Part shown: positions 33,290-41,128 of the stretch, piece by piece
Layout of the letters: every line of letters starts with the position of its first letter
Numbering within the stretch: the stretch's first letter is position 1
Assembly: GCA_965226965.1 (NCBI GenBank)
Contig: OZ245715.1
Coordinates: forward strand, 1,054,001-1,118,000
Origin: Endoryza foliicola
Lineage (GTDB): Bacteria; Bacteroidota; Bacteroidia; Chitinophagales; Chitinophagaceae
DNA: 64,000 nt
Direction of reading: 5' to 3'
Notes under the pieces: generated by a model
Told to the model about the DNA's origin: nothing
The model's input: only the letters and a program-made list of their open reading frames with translations
Database searches by the model: none
Translations under genes and position numbers: made by a program

Positions 33290-33541
33290 ACCTACTTTCT
33301 TTGCGACTCCTTTGCGAGCTTTGCGCTCTTAGCGCTGAACCTTTTCACCACAGATGGCACAAATTAATGCAGATTCCCACAGATTAGCCTCCGATATTCG
33401 GAGTAGCTTCACCGCAACGACCGCTAAGTGCGCAAAGAATTCGCAAAGTATTGTTGTATTTCCTCGCTCTTCGTCTCCTCTCATCCTCGTTTCCTGTTCT
33501 CTGGCTGTTTCATTATTAATTATTACTTATTAATTATTAAT
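33290..33541. repeat. Reverse type I mosaic repeat (F-D-F-B-A) ending at a stop codon
   Basis: An F piece (TTTGCGACTCCTTTGCG) lies at about 33299-33340. D is at 33349-33390. The linker and F unit at 33392-33459 is a perfect inverted copy of 21539-21606. Reverse B is at 33460-33500, and reverse A is at 33504-33541. A ends in the minus-strand stop codon of the HGSNAT-like gene. Confidence 0.85.
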
Positions 33542-34707
33542 TAGACTTTCACATACCACTTCTTCTTATCCATCCAATAAGCCAAACTCCACATAAACGT
33601 CAAAAATATCAGTGCATAAACAAAAGAGCCGATCTTGAGATTGGAGCTAATGGGCTTGCATAGATGCTCGTAGAACCAAGGCAGGGCGCTGGTGTAGAGC
33701 TTTTTGCCGGTTTCATCTACGCCGGTTTCCCAGCGGAAGAGCGCTATTACTCTGGGCAAGAATCCACTCAGTACAAAGATGAAAAGCGGGTTCTTTCCGA
33801 ATACATCAAAGAACTTAACCCACCATCCGGTCGCTTTTTTGAATTCCATGAGGTACAATAGAACGGCTAAGATAACCGTAGCCAAACCACTAGTGTATAA
33901 CACATAGGAACTGGTCCAGATCTTTTTATTGATGGGGAATCCAAAATCCCAAACATAACCGGATGCTACCAATAATACGCCGGCCATGAGGAGCTTTGCT
34001 AACATATCATAACTCCTTCCTTGACTTTGAATGTAATGGCCCACGAAATAACCAAAGAGTACTTGTGCTATTGGGGTGAATCCACTCATGAGTCCTTCCG
34101 GATCGAAGGGTCGGCCTTCTCCTTTGTACAAATGCGCCACCCCCAGAATCTTTTTATCGATGGCCGTACCAAACCATCCATCCAAACTATAGGGATCTGC
34201 ATAGTTGCCCGCTACACATACCAACCAATAGCCCAGAAGTATGATAACGGTGAGATAGGCACTGCCTCGAATTTTCAAGAAATAAGCGGCCATAGCGGCC
34301 AATCCATAAGCCAAAGCAATTCTTTGCAATACCCCCATAATTCGAATGCCGCTTTCTGGATTCTTTGGATCAACCCAATACTTAAATACCAAATTTTCAC
34401 CGTCCCATTTGATAAACGGACTCCAGTTCAAAAAGAGTCCGATGGCAAAAATGATGATTACACGTTTCCATACCTTTTTCATCACCGCTGCAGTTCCTGC
34501 TTGCTCTAATTTCGGCATCACAAAACTCATGGCATTGCCTACGGCAAATAGAAAGAATGGAAAAACTAAATCGGTGGGCGTACAACCATGCCAAGGAGCA
34601 TGACCCAAGGGTTCAAATAAATGTCCCCAATTACCGGGGTTGTTTACGAGTATCATGAGTGCTACAGTAGCACCGCGGAAAATATCGAGTGATGGAAAGC
34701 GATTCAT
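33541..34707 (-). CDS. HGSNAT-like membrane acyltransferase (DUF5009/DUF1624 type)
   Basis: This 388-residue protein has about ten transmembrane helices and the hallmark start NRFPSLDIFRGATVALMILV. HAPWHGCTPTDLVFPFFLFA (about 37-56) follows, containing the conserved His, and then GVLQRIALAYG and GKNPLFIFVLSG. It belongs to the family of heparan-alpha-glucosaminide acetyltransferase, which moves acetyl from cytosolic acetyl-CoA across the membrane to an amino sugar. Its ATG overlaps the stop of the SGNH-like gene by 4 bp, making a three-gene unit with MBOAT. It probably acetylates or deacetylates a cell-surface glycan. The exact acceptor is inferred. Confidence 0.85.
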   Translation of the reverse strand: MNRFPSLDIFRGATVALMILVNNPGNWGHLFEPLGHAPWHGCTPTDLVFPFFLFAVGNAMSFVMPKLEQAGTAAVMKKVWKRVIIIFAIGLFLNWSPFIKWDGENLVFKYWVDPKNPESGIRIMGVLQRIALAYGLAAMAAYFLKIRGSAYLTVIILLGYWLVCVAGNYADPYSLDGWFGTAIDKKILGVAHLYKGEGRPFDPEGLMSGFTPIAQVLFGYFVGHYIQSQGRSYDMLAKLLMAGVLLVASGYVWDFGFPINKKIWTSSYVLYTSGLATVILAVLLYLMEFKKATGWWVKFFDVFGKNPLFIFVLSGFLPRVIALFRWETGVDETGKKLYTSALPWFYEHLCKPISSNLKIGSFVYALIFLTFMWSLAYWMDKKKWYVKV

Positions 34708-35585
34708 TTATTATGAATTAATTTCTTGTCGAGAATCTGTCTGTAAACAATTGCCCCCTCCTTAGTTAGATGATCTCCGTCAGGTAAAAAATAATCCGGG
34801 TCCCTTGTATCAAAATCACATTGAATTAAATCAACCTTTAACTCGTTTATTACTTTTATGTATTCGAATTTGAACCTGTCTGGGACTTTCTCATCAAATT
34901 TATAATACATTGGTATACGAATCAGTCTAACTTTAATCAAGTGCTCTTTAGCTAATGCAACGATCTTTTTAAGATCACTTATGTTGTTGTAATCGAATCC
35001 TCTTACAATCGAATCATTCTTAAAAAAAACAAATTTCACCCTCTTCTCAATAGTAGAATCTACAGCGGATACTGATTCAAACTCATTTTTGAATCCACCC
35101 CAGTAGTCATTCTTTGACTTCTGTGAAACAGCCTTTACAGATGCATTAAACATTTGGCTTAAAAAAGAGTAGTTTAAAAAACCATGCGTTCTTAATATGT
35201 CAAATTTCTCGTGAAACGGCAGGTAAGGAAAATATCGGAAGCTAATATCCTGATTTTGAAATACTCCACTTTTAACATCACCAAAGATATCTGAAAGATT
35301 ATGATAATCAAATCCAATAATCACTTGTTTTGGGGTATTTCCTTGTTCAATCAAATCCTTTAGTTTTTGAAACGAGAATGAATAGGTTTCTGAGGTAGAT
35401 GCAATATTCAAACTATTGGTTGAATCAGTGATTACTCCTTTTTGAATGTGAGAATCGCCAAGATAAACGATTTCTTTTTTTGAAATCTCTCTTGATCTCG
35501 AACTAAACCGAAATATCAACAGACCTATTGTTAGTATATGAACAATAATCAAAAACAGAATTCCTTTTGTTATTACTTTTCTCAT
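34704..35585 (-). CDS. Membrane-anchored SGNH-like protein of a glycan acyl-transfer cassette
   Basis: The ATG at 35585 gives 293 residues; an in-frame start 27 bp upstream lies in the MBOAT gene. It has an N-terminal anchor (about 8-27) and then a periplasmic domain. That domain has a GDSH motif (43-46) after EIVYL and a C-terminal DGDHLTKEGA with the Asp-x-x-His-like pair. These positions fit the catalytic Ser and Asp/His of the SGNH/GDSL fold used by AlgX/AlgJ- and DltD-type partners of MBOAT proteins. It is separated from MBOAT by one base, so it should act with it, moving acyl groups onto an exported polymer. The middle of the protein is not recognised. Confidence 0.7.
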   Translation of the reverse strand: MRKVITKGILFLIIVHILTIGLLIFRFSSRSREISKKEIVYLGDSHIQKGVITDSTNSLNIASTSETYSFSFQKLKDLIEQGNTPKQVIIGFDYHNLSDIFGDVKSGVFQNQDISFRYFPYLPFHEKFDILRTHGFLNYSFLSQMFNASVKAVSQKSKNDYWGGFKNEFESVSAVDSTIEKRVKFVFFKNDSIVRGFDYNNISDLKKIVALAKEHLIKVRLIRIPMYYKFDEKVPDRFKFEYIKVINELKVDLIQCDFDTRDPDYFLPDGDHLTKEGAIVYRQILDKKLIHNK

Positions 35586-35586
35586 A

Positions 35587-37032
35587 TCAAAACTGAAAAT
35601 ATATAAACTCACTACTTCTTGCTTCGCCCATGTAAAACAAGATTAATAGTGCTGTGAAGATATATAAGATAAAATTCAATATCGTATACTTGGATAGATT
35701 CAAAACTCTTTCATCTCTTCGAAAGCGCCAGTCTATGAGTATCAATGGTAAAATATAAACTATTGTTTTCCAATTGAATGGAACTTTCATCAAGAATCCT
35801 TTTTCAGAAAACGAAAAATCAACTGACTTTAGAATGAAGTTGTAAGCACTATTTAGATCTGGTGCTCTAAAGAATATCCACGCAAAACTTACAATTGTAA
35901 AAGTGATTAACATTTGTGAAAATTCTCTAATTGATGGAACCAGACTATTTGCGGCAACAACACTACCACTGTTCAAACGATTTTTATTTGCTAGCAGTAA
36001 AGGTAAAAAGGCGCAAGCATGTATTCCTCCCCAAACAATAAAGTTCCAACTTGCACCATGCCAAAAACCACTTACCAGAAATATTATAAATGTATTTCGT
36101 ATAGCAAGTAGTTTTCCGTTTTTAGAACCGCCGAGTGGTATATACAGATAGTCTCGAAACCATGAAGAAAGAGATATGTGCCAACGTCGCCAAAATTCAG
36201 CAATATCTCTAGCAAAATAGGGAAACTTGAAATTGCTCAAAAGTTCAAATCCCAATAAGTTAGCTGATCCTTGAGCTATGTCTGAATAGCCACTAAAATC
36301 GCAGTATATCTGAAATGAAAAACCTACTACAGTAATGATATTTGCCATCAGTCCGGCTTCCAAATAGCTATCAAAACCTTGGTTTACATATACGGCAATA
36401 GAGTCTGCAATTACAACCTTTTTGACGAGACCCCAAAGAATCAATCTTAATCCACTTGTACTCAATGCTGCATCAAATGTCCTTTTGGATTGGATTTGAG
36501 GTAACAGATGATTTGCTCGTTCTATAGGACCCGCAACTAGCAATGGAAAAAATGAAACGAATAATCCATAGTCCACAAAAGACTTAACGGGGGTTCTTAC
36601 TTTTCGATAGATATCGAACACATAGGACATTCCATGAAATGTATAGAACGAAATTCCAATAGGTAAGCCGACGTCGATCAGCAAGGGCGTAACTCGTATT
36701 CCAAATAAGCCTAATAAAGAACTAAACTCAGATGTGAAAAAATTAAAATATTTGAATAAAAATAAAACTCCTAGGTTATTAATAACACTAAGAATAAGAA
36801 AAAACTTTGCTCTTCGCTTGTTTTCTGATGCTACACCAAAACCATAGAAGTAATCAATTAATGTACTTAGGAATAAAAGTCCTAAAAACTTATAGCTCCA
36901 CCATCCATAAAAAAAATAACTAGCAACTAATAAAAGTCCATTTTGAATCTTCAAATTGGACTTATTAAGTATCCAATAAGCTATATAAACGATAAAGTAG
37001 AAAAAGAAAAAATCAAATGAATTGAATAACAC
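35587..37032 (-). CDS. MBOAT-family membrane O-acyltransferase (AlgI-like)
   Basis: This 481-residue protein has about ten or more transmembrane helices. MBOAT signatures are DVGLPIGISFYTFHGMSYVF, QIYCDFSGYSDIAQGSANLL, FWRRWHISLSSWFRDYLYIP and the active-site region SGFWHGASWNFIVWGGIHA with His325. AlgI-like proteins pass acetyl groups through the membrane to a periplasmic transferase. The following SGNH-like gene supplies such a partner. It is the first gene of a minus-strand operon next to the glycan locus, so the acceptor may be that polysaccharide. Base use looks AT-richer than the flanks. Confidence 0.9.
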   Translation of the reverse strand: MLFNSFDFFFFYFIVYIAYWILNKSNLKIQNGLLLVASYFFYGWWSYKFLGLLFLSTLIDYFYGFGVASENKRRAKFFLILSVINNLGVLFLFKYFNFFTSEFSSLLGLFGIRVTPLLIDVGLPIGISFYTFHGMSYVFDIYRKVRTPVKSFVDYGLFVSFFPLLVAGPIERANHLLPQIQSKRTFDAALSTSGLRLILWGLVKKVVIADSIAVYVNQGFDSYLEAGLMANIITVVGFSFQIYCDFSGYSDIAQGSANLLGFELLSNFKFPYFARDIAEFWRRWHISLSSWFRDYLYIPLGGSKNGKLLAIRNTFIIFLVSGFWHGASWNFIVWGGIHACAFLPLLLANKNRLNSGSVVAANSLVPSIREFSQMLITFTIVSFAWIFFRAPDLNSAYNFILKSVDFSFSEKGFLMKVPFNWKTIVYILPLILIDWRFRRDERVLNLSKYTILNFILYIFTALLILFYMGEARSSEFIYFQF

Positions 37033-37345
37033 AGTTATTGGTTTAAATTTCTGATTATCAACGATTAATTATGCTCAAAAGTATGAAATAATGCTTAACA
37101 CTTATATATGCTGGATGTTCCTGATCTTTTTAAAGGATGTACGTGATCATTAAAACTCACAGATTCTCTATCTTAATCTTTACCTCTTTTGCTTTTTTTT
37201 GTAACCCGTCGCCCTTATACTCGACAACTCTACAACCTTAGGGTTGGCTAAGGGACCACTAACGAACCTTCCGCAGCGCCATTTGTGACATTGTATTCAA
37301 CTACCACATCTACCAATCGGCTGTTTCATAATTAATACTTAATTA
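37033..37345. other. Intergenic region with a module A remnant
   Basis: This gap lies between the MBOAT start and the metallophosphoesterase stop (both minus strand). It holds the presumed MBOAT promoter, a T-rich run, and a short inverted repeat CCTTAGGGTTGGCTAAGG near 37235. A reverse module A lies at 37318-37346 (CGGCTGTTTCATAATTAATA) and ends at the downstream stop codon. I see no gene in it. Confidence 0.6.
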
Positions 37346-38362
37346 TCACCCCGCTAACACCACCCTCTCCTCCTTCCACTTCACCAACTTCACCCCGGAT
37401 GCGGTAATCTCTAAACAGGTGATATCTCCGTCATCAAAACAACAACAGCCACTGTTGTAGTAGGTGGGTTTTTCGGGGCGACGTGGTTGATAGTCTTTGG
37501 GGAATTGATTGCGAATGCGGTGCAGTTCTGATTCAATATACTTGCGCTCTTCTTCGGTTTGTACCTTTTCCAGTCGAATGATCAATTGATCGAAATGCGT
37601 GAGCGATTGAAATATGGGCTGATGGGTATGGCCCGCCACCAAATTCAATCCCGCTTCCTGCTTGGCCGACCATCGGTACATGATCTCATTGTGCAAGGAA
37701 ATATTATCGAGCGAATCGGAGAGTGAATTGATGGATATTTTGAGGAGGCGTTGAAGGGGCGACCAAATATTGGCCACTATCCATTTGCTAAAGGTGTTGC
37801 CATCGGAGCGGAGATCACCCTGGTGACCATGTGCAATGAAATATCGCTGATCGGGAAACTGCAACAATAGTCCTTCGTAAAACCAGAGTCTGCCTCCCAA
37901 GGCCTTTTCCAATTGCATTCTGGTTTGATGCTTCACAAGGTATTCTTCATCATGATTGCCGATTAGTCGGTAGTACCTTCCTACATCATAGAATTGCTTC
38001 TCGGCAGCAATGGAACTTTGATGGGCTGCTAGAATGGTTTTCAAATCAGACTCCCAAAGTTCCTCCGCATCGCCATTATTGATTAAGTTGAATCCTTCTT
38101 CAAAATAATAATTCAAGGCTTTACTATAGGCCGGTATTGCGGGTTTGAAATCATCGGCGCCATCACCTCCACCCTTGTGTTGATCCGAAACAATTACCCA
38201 TTTGCTTTGAGGATCGCAGGGGATGGTGAGCCCGCGTTTTGATTGCGGATCTAAAGTGTCTTTTAATAAAGTATCTAATGCGGTGTGGACCTTCGATTCA
38301 TCGGGGGAAGACGACCATTTGTTGATCAAACCTACCAACCATTTCTTAAAACTTGTTGCCAT
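37346..38362 (-). CDS. Calcineurin-like metallophosphoesterase
   Basis: This 338-residue protein has all the metal-binding blocks in order: VSDQHKGGG (Asp-x-His), INNGDAEELW, LIGNHDEEY, AHGHQGD and VAGHTHQP. They would hold a dinuclear metal centre. The region around PTYYNSGCCCF contains three consecutive Cys near the C-terminus, an unusual detail. There is no signal peptide. Members act on phosphomono- or diesters of proteins, nucleotides or lipids, including UDP-diacylglucosamine hydrolases, so a lipid or envelope substrate is possible. Its ATG follows directly after the stop of the upstream membrane protein gene. Confidence 0.85.
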   Translation of the reverse strand: MATSFKKWLVGLINKWSSSPDESKVHTALDTLLKDTLDPQSKRGLTIPCDPQSKWVIVSDQHKGGGDGADDFKPAIPAYSKALNYYFEEGFNLINNGDAEELWESDLKTILAAHQSSIAAEKQFYDVGRYYRLIGNHDEEYLVKHQTRMQLEKALGGRLWFYEGLLLQFPDQRYFIAHGHQGDLRSDGNTFSKWIVANIWSPLQRLLKISINSLSDSLDNISLHNEIMYRWSAKQEAGLNLVAGHTHQPIFQSLTHFDQLIIRLEKVQTEEERKYIESELHRIRNQFPKDYQPRRPEKPTYYNSGCCCFDDGDITCLEITASGVKLVKWKEERVVLAG

Positions 38363-38887
38363 TTAAATTCGATAAGGTTTTTTCTCGGTCAAACTAAGAA
38401 GAAAAAACAAAAAGCCAATCACCGAAAACAGTAATACGATGAGAATGATGGAGAACTTCATCAGGGCCATATCGTAGGTAAGATGCACCATGGTAGTATA
38501 AGCCTGCTTTCTGATAGTGATGAGCATGCCAATATTTTCCACGATGTCGCAAATACCGGCTAAAATAGATAGATACGCAAAGAAATTCCCGGCTTTTCGG
38601 AGTACATAATGTTTGGAAAGTGCTCCAAAAAAGCGGGCGGCTGAATAAAGAAAAAGGGTATAGCAGATTAGAAAAAGGAAATCGATATAAATACCGTTGA
38701 TGAAATATTGTTGGTATTCGGGAGACCAGAGTTTGACGAGTTCCGCTACCCGTTCAGGGGTTTTGGCCATTTCAAAATCCACGATCTCTCGACCCGAAAT
38801 TCCATTCGTAATCTTCCTCATCAAGAAGTAAACGATAACGGTGGCAAAAAACGACCAACCAAGAGATTTTCGAATAGCAGGATTCAT
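38363..38887 (-). CDS. Polytopic membrane protein, unknown function
   Basis: This 174-residue protein has four hydrophobic segments, near 11-25, 68-88, 103-125 and 143-165. The largest soluble stretch, AKTPERVAELVKLWSPEYQQ, lies between the first and second. No named domain is recognised. It ends with a short basic tail directly followed by the metallophosphoesterase gene, so the pair is translated together. A partner role, such as anchoring or supplying a lipid substrate, is only a guess. Confidence 0.55.
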   Translation of the reverse strand: MNPAIRKSLGWSFFATVIVYFLMRKITNGISGREIVDFEMAKTPERVAELVKLWSPEYQQYFINGIYIDFLFLICYTLFLYSAARFFGALSKHYVLRKAGNFFAYLSILAGICDIVENIGMLITIRKQAYTTMVHLTYDMALMKFSIILIVLLFSVIGFLFFLLSLTEKKPYRI

Positions 38888-38916
38888 GTAGTGAACCGTT
38901 TGGAGTAGGAAGGTAA

Positions 38917-39275
38917 GAAGAATTAAGAATTAAAAATTAATAATGAATAATGAAACAGCCGGGGTAATTAATAATTAATAAGTAATAATTAATAATGAAA
39001 CAGCCGGCAGTCAGGTTGATTGGAATATCGGAGGCTAATCTGTGGGAATCTGTATTAATTTGTGCCATCTGTGGTCAAAAAAATGCGAATTCTTACATCA
39101 ACTAATGATCATCAAAATAGAAGATCATTTTACTTTACCGGAAAGAAACAAAGCCCTTCGACTAGGCCTACGGCCTGCTTAGGGACCTCACAAAGATTCG
39201 CAACGAAAACCTAAAACCATTATCCTTTGCGTTCCGGCTGTTTCCCCCGCGCAGCGGCCCACAATTCCTACACAT
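38917..39275. repeat. Mosaic repeats ahead of the glycan locus (A, A, D, palindrome, G)
   Basis: Module A is at 38920-38961 and 38967-39007, both ending GAAACAGCCGG. The linker GGAATATCGGAGGC is followed by D at about 39035-39085. The palindromic stretch CCCTTCGACTAGGCCTACGG (from 39154) continues to GCTTAGGGA. A reverse G piece (TCCTTTGCGTTCCGGCTGTT) is near 39223-39262. The interval from 39276 to 39450 shows no gene or module. Confidence 0.8.
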
Positions 39276-39452
39276 AAACACTTACCTCCCTCTAAAATCT
39301 TCCTTTAGCTTTTTTTGTAATATTTCACCTGATTTTTGTTGAACAATGATGCAGGCTCAGTTTCACAGGCTTCAATGTTTAACCCCTTGTTTTTAAGTAG
39401 TTTGTATTTTTAATCCACTCCCATAAAAAAGCGGTTCGTGTTAAAAATATCC

Positions 39453-39460
39453 TATATTTG
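39453..39460 (+). promoter_or_regulatory. Candidate -7 box of the glycan operon promoter
   Basis: TATATTTG matches the Bacteroidota -7 consensus TAnnTTTG exactly. It would place transcription start near 39466-39468 and give a leader of about 215 nt before the NusG-like gene. I could not identify a convincing -33 TTG at the usual spacing. Confidence 0.45.
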
Positions 39461-39557
39461 CCCAAATTGGGAATGCATTCGTTAACAAATGTTGGCCGCA
39501 AACCCGCTATCCAATTCAATATCCGGTGCAAAAAGCCGAAACCAAACATATTCGTGG

Positions 39558-39605
39558 AAGGGTATAGGAGTACTACTACAGTATTCTCTATACCCTTTTC
39601 TATTT
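39558..39605 (+). terminator. Leader hairpin, terminator-like, before the NusG-like gene
   Basis: AAGGGTATAG (39558-39567) pairs perfectly with CTATACCCTT (39588-39597). An inner part, AGTACT with AGTATT, extends the stem. TTTT, C and TATTT follow. Placed between a promoter box and the UpxY-like gene, it fits a leader terminator that the antiterminator could overcome. The T-run is interrupted, so termination may be partial. Confidence 0.55.
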
Positions 39606-39682
39606 GGGTAATTGAATATAAGTGACTGAAAAACACTTGGTTATAAAAATATTTTGTAACTGAGGAGGCGAAGCTCTGCCCC

Positions 39683-40222
39683 ATGGTTAAAATGACAGAA
39701 AAGAAAAAATGGTATGCGGTGTACACCCGTCCACGATGGGAAAAAAAGGTACATCAACTCCTTTCCGAGAAAGGACTGGAGAGTTACTGTCCGCTAAACA
39801 GGGTAAAAAGACAATGGAGCGACCGCATTAAAACCGTTGAAGAGCCACTTTTCAAAAGCTATGTATTTGTTCGCATATCCGACGACGAACGAACAAGTGT
39901 TCGCATGACCGAAGGTGTGGTGAACTTTATCTATTGGCTTGGAAAGCCCGCCGTTATTAGCAATCGCGACATTGACCTCATCAAGCGTTTCTTAAATGAA
40001 CATCCTGAAGTGGTAGCAGAGCCGCTAGACATTAAGGAAAACGATCTCGTACAAGTGAATTCCGGATTGTTTGCTGATGAAGAAGCGAAAGTATTGCAAG
40101 TAAGAAAGAAGATGGTGGAATTGCGGATCGAAAGCATCAATTACAGAATCACCGCTTGGGTGGAAAAGAAAAAAATTATTTTGAAAAAAACAAGCCCCTC
40201 CAAAACAATTGTAAAAGAATAA
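39683..40222 (+). CDS. UpxY/LoaP-type transcription antiterminator (NusG paralogue)
   Basis: This 179-residue protein has an NGN domain (KKWYAVYTRPRWEKKVHQLL, LFKSYVFVRISDDERTSVRM) and a KOW-like C-terminal region (ENDLVQVNSGLFADEEAKVL). NusG paralogues of this kind in Bacteroidota (UpxY) bind RNA polymerase and let it read through long polysaccharide operons. It is the first gene of a run of about 25 plus-strand genes with little space between them, as expected. A GAGGAGG ribosome-binding site lies at 39662-39668. An alternative ATG is 9 bp downstream. The leader hairpin at 39558 is a plausible target. Confidence 0.9.
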   Translation: MVKMTEKKKWYAVYTRPRWEKKVHQLLSEKGLESYCPLNRVKRQWSDRIKTVEEPLFKSYVFVRISDDERTSVRMTEGVVNFIYWLGKPAVISNRDIDLIKRFLNEHPEVVAEPLDIKENDLVQVNSGLFADEEAKVLQVRKKMVELRIESINYRITAWVEKKKIILKKTSPSKTIVKE

Positions 40223-40318
40223 CGGCGTTTTAATCGCTCAAACAGACCTAAACGCCTCGATTTCAGTAGTTTTGCTAAGGGTTAACCTTTAAAAAAATAC
40301 TAATTTTTAAAACCAATT

Positions 40319-41119
40319 ATGAAGAAGAATTTGCTTTGGTTGCTGGTACCGGCACTGCTTATGTTAGCCACCACCTCCTGCGTAACTCACAAACCGGTAC
40401 AATACCTCGAAGGCAGTTTTGATACCATTCCTCTTAAGAATGTTCAGTGGAAAGAACCTGTAGTACAGCCAGGAGATTTGATCTCTGTGGTTGTATACAG
40501 CGCTAATGCAGCTGCAGCAGCAATCTATAATCAATCAGCAAACTCAGCTGCGGCATCCGGAACCAGCTCAGGATTAGCAACTGGTGTAACGGGTGGAACC
40601 GGTCCAGGGTATCTTGTAAGCACCGAAGGTACTGTTACGTTGATAGGAGTTGGCGTATGGAAAGTAGCAGGTAAAACGAAGAAGCAAATTTCTGAGGAAT
40701 TGGTTCAATATTTTATCTCTAAGAATGTGCTCACTGAACCTATAGTAGATGTAAGATTCCTCAACTTCAAAATTACTGTATTAGGTGAAGTGGCTCATCC
40801 TGGTTCTTTTAGCATCCCTACTGAACGTGTCAATCTACTAGAAGCTATCGGCTTAGCAGGAGATTTTGGTCCTTTCGCCAGAAAAGAAATAGTTACGGTG
40901 ATTAGAGAGGAAAATGGAAAAAGAACTTTTCAACGATTGGATTTGAATGATCCGGCCATTTTCATTTCGCCTTTTTATCAATTGCAGCAAAACGATATAG
41001 TTATGGTGCCAGCAAATAAGCGAAAAGAAGCTGCAAATGATCAGTTAACCTTTAGATATATTACAATTGGTACCTCAATAATCAGTGCTACCGCTATCTT
41101 AATTAGTATATTCCGTTAA
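40319..41119 (+). CDS. Polysaccharide export lipoprotein (Wza-like)
   Basis: This 266-residue protein has a lipoprotein leader ending LATTSC (Cys21). A Poly_export domain follows (VQPGDLISVVVYSANA, YLVSTEGTVTLIGVGVWKVA) and then an SLBB domain (FKITVLGEVAHPGSFSIPTE, VNLLEAIGLAGDFG). A low-complexity Ala/Ser/Gly insert lies at about 60-95. The C-terminal hydrophobic helix (ITIGTSIISATAILISIF) is where Wza forms its outer-membrane alpha-helical pore. It should pass finished polymer across the outer membrane. The BY-kinase gene starts 9 bp downstream, so the two form the usual export pair. Confidence 0.9.
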   Translation: MKKNLLWLLVPALLMLATTSCVTHKPVQYLEGSFDTIPLKNVQWKEPVVQPGDLISVVVYSANAAAAAIYNQSANSAAASGTSSGLATGVTGGTGPGYLVSTEGTVTLIGVGVWKVAGKTKKQISEELVQYFISKNVLTEPIVDVRFLNFKITVLGEVAHPGSFSIPTERVNLLEAIGLAGDFGPFARKEIVTVIREENGKRTFQRLDLNDPAIFISPFYQLQQNDIVMVPANKRKEAANDQLTFRYITIGTSIISATAILISIFR

Positions 41120-41128
41120 TCTTTTAAT

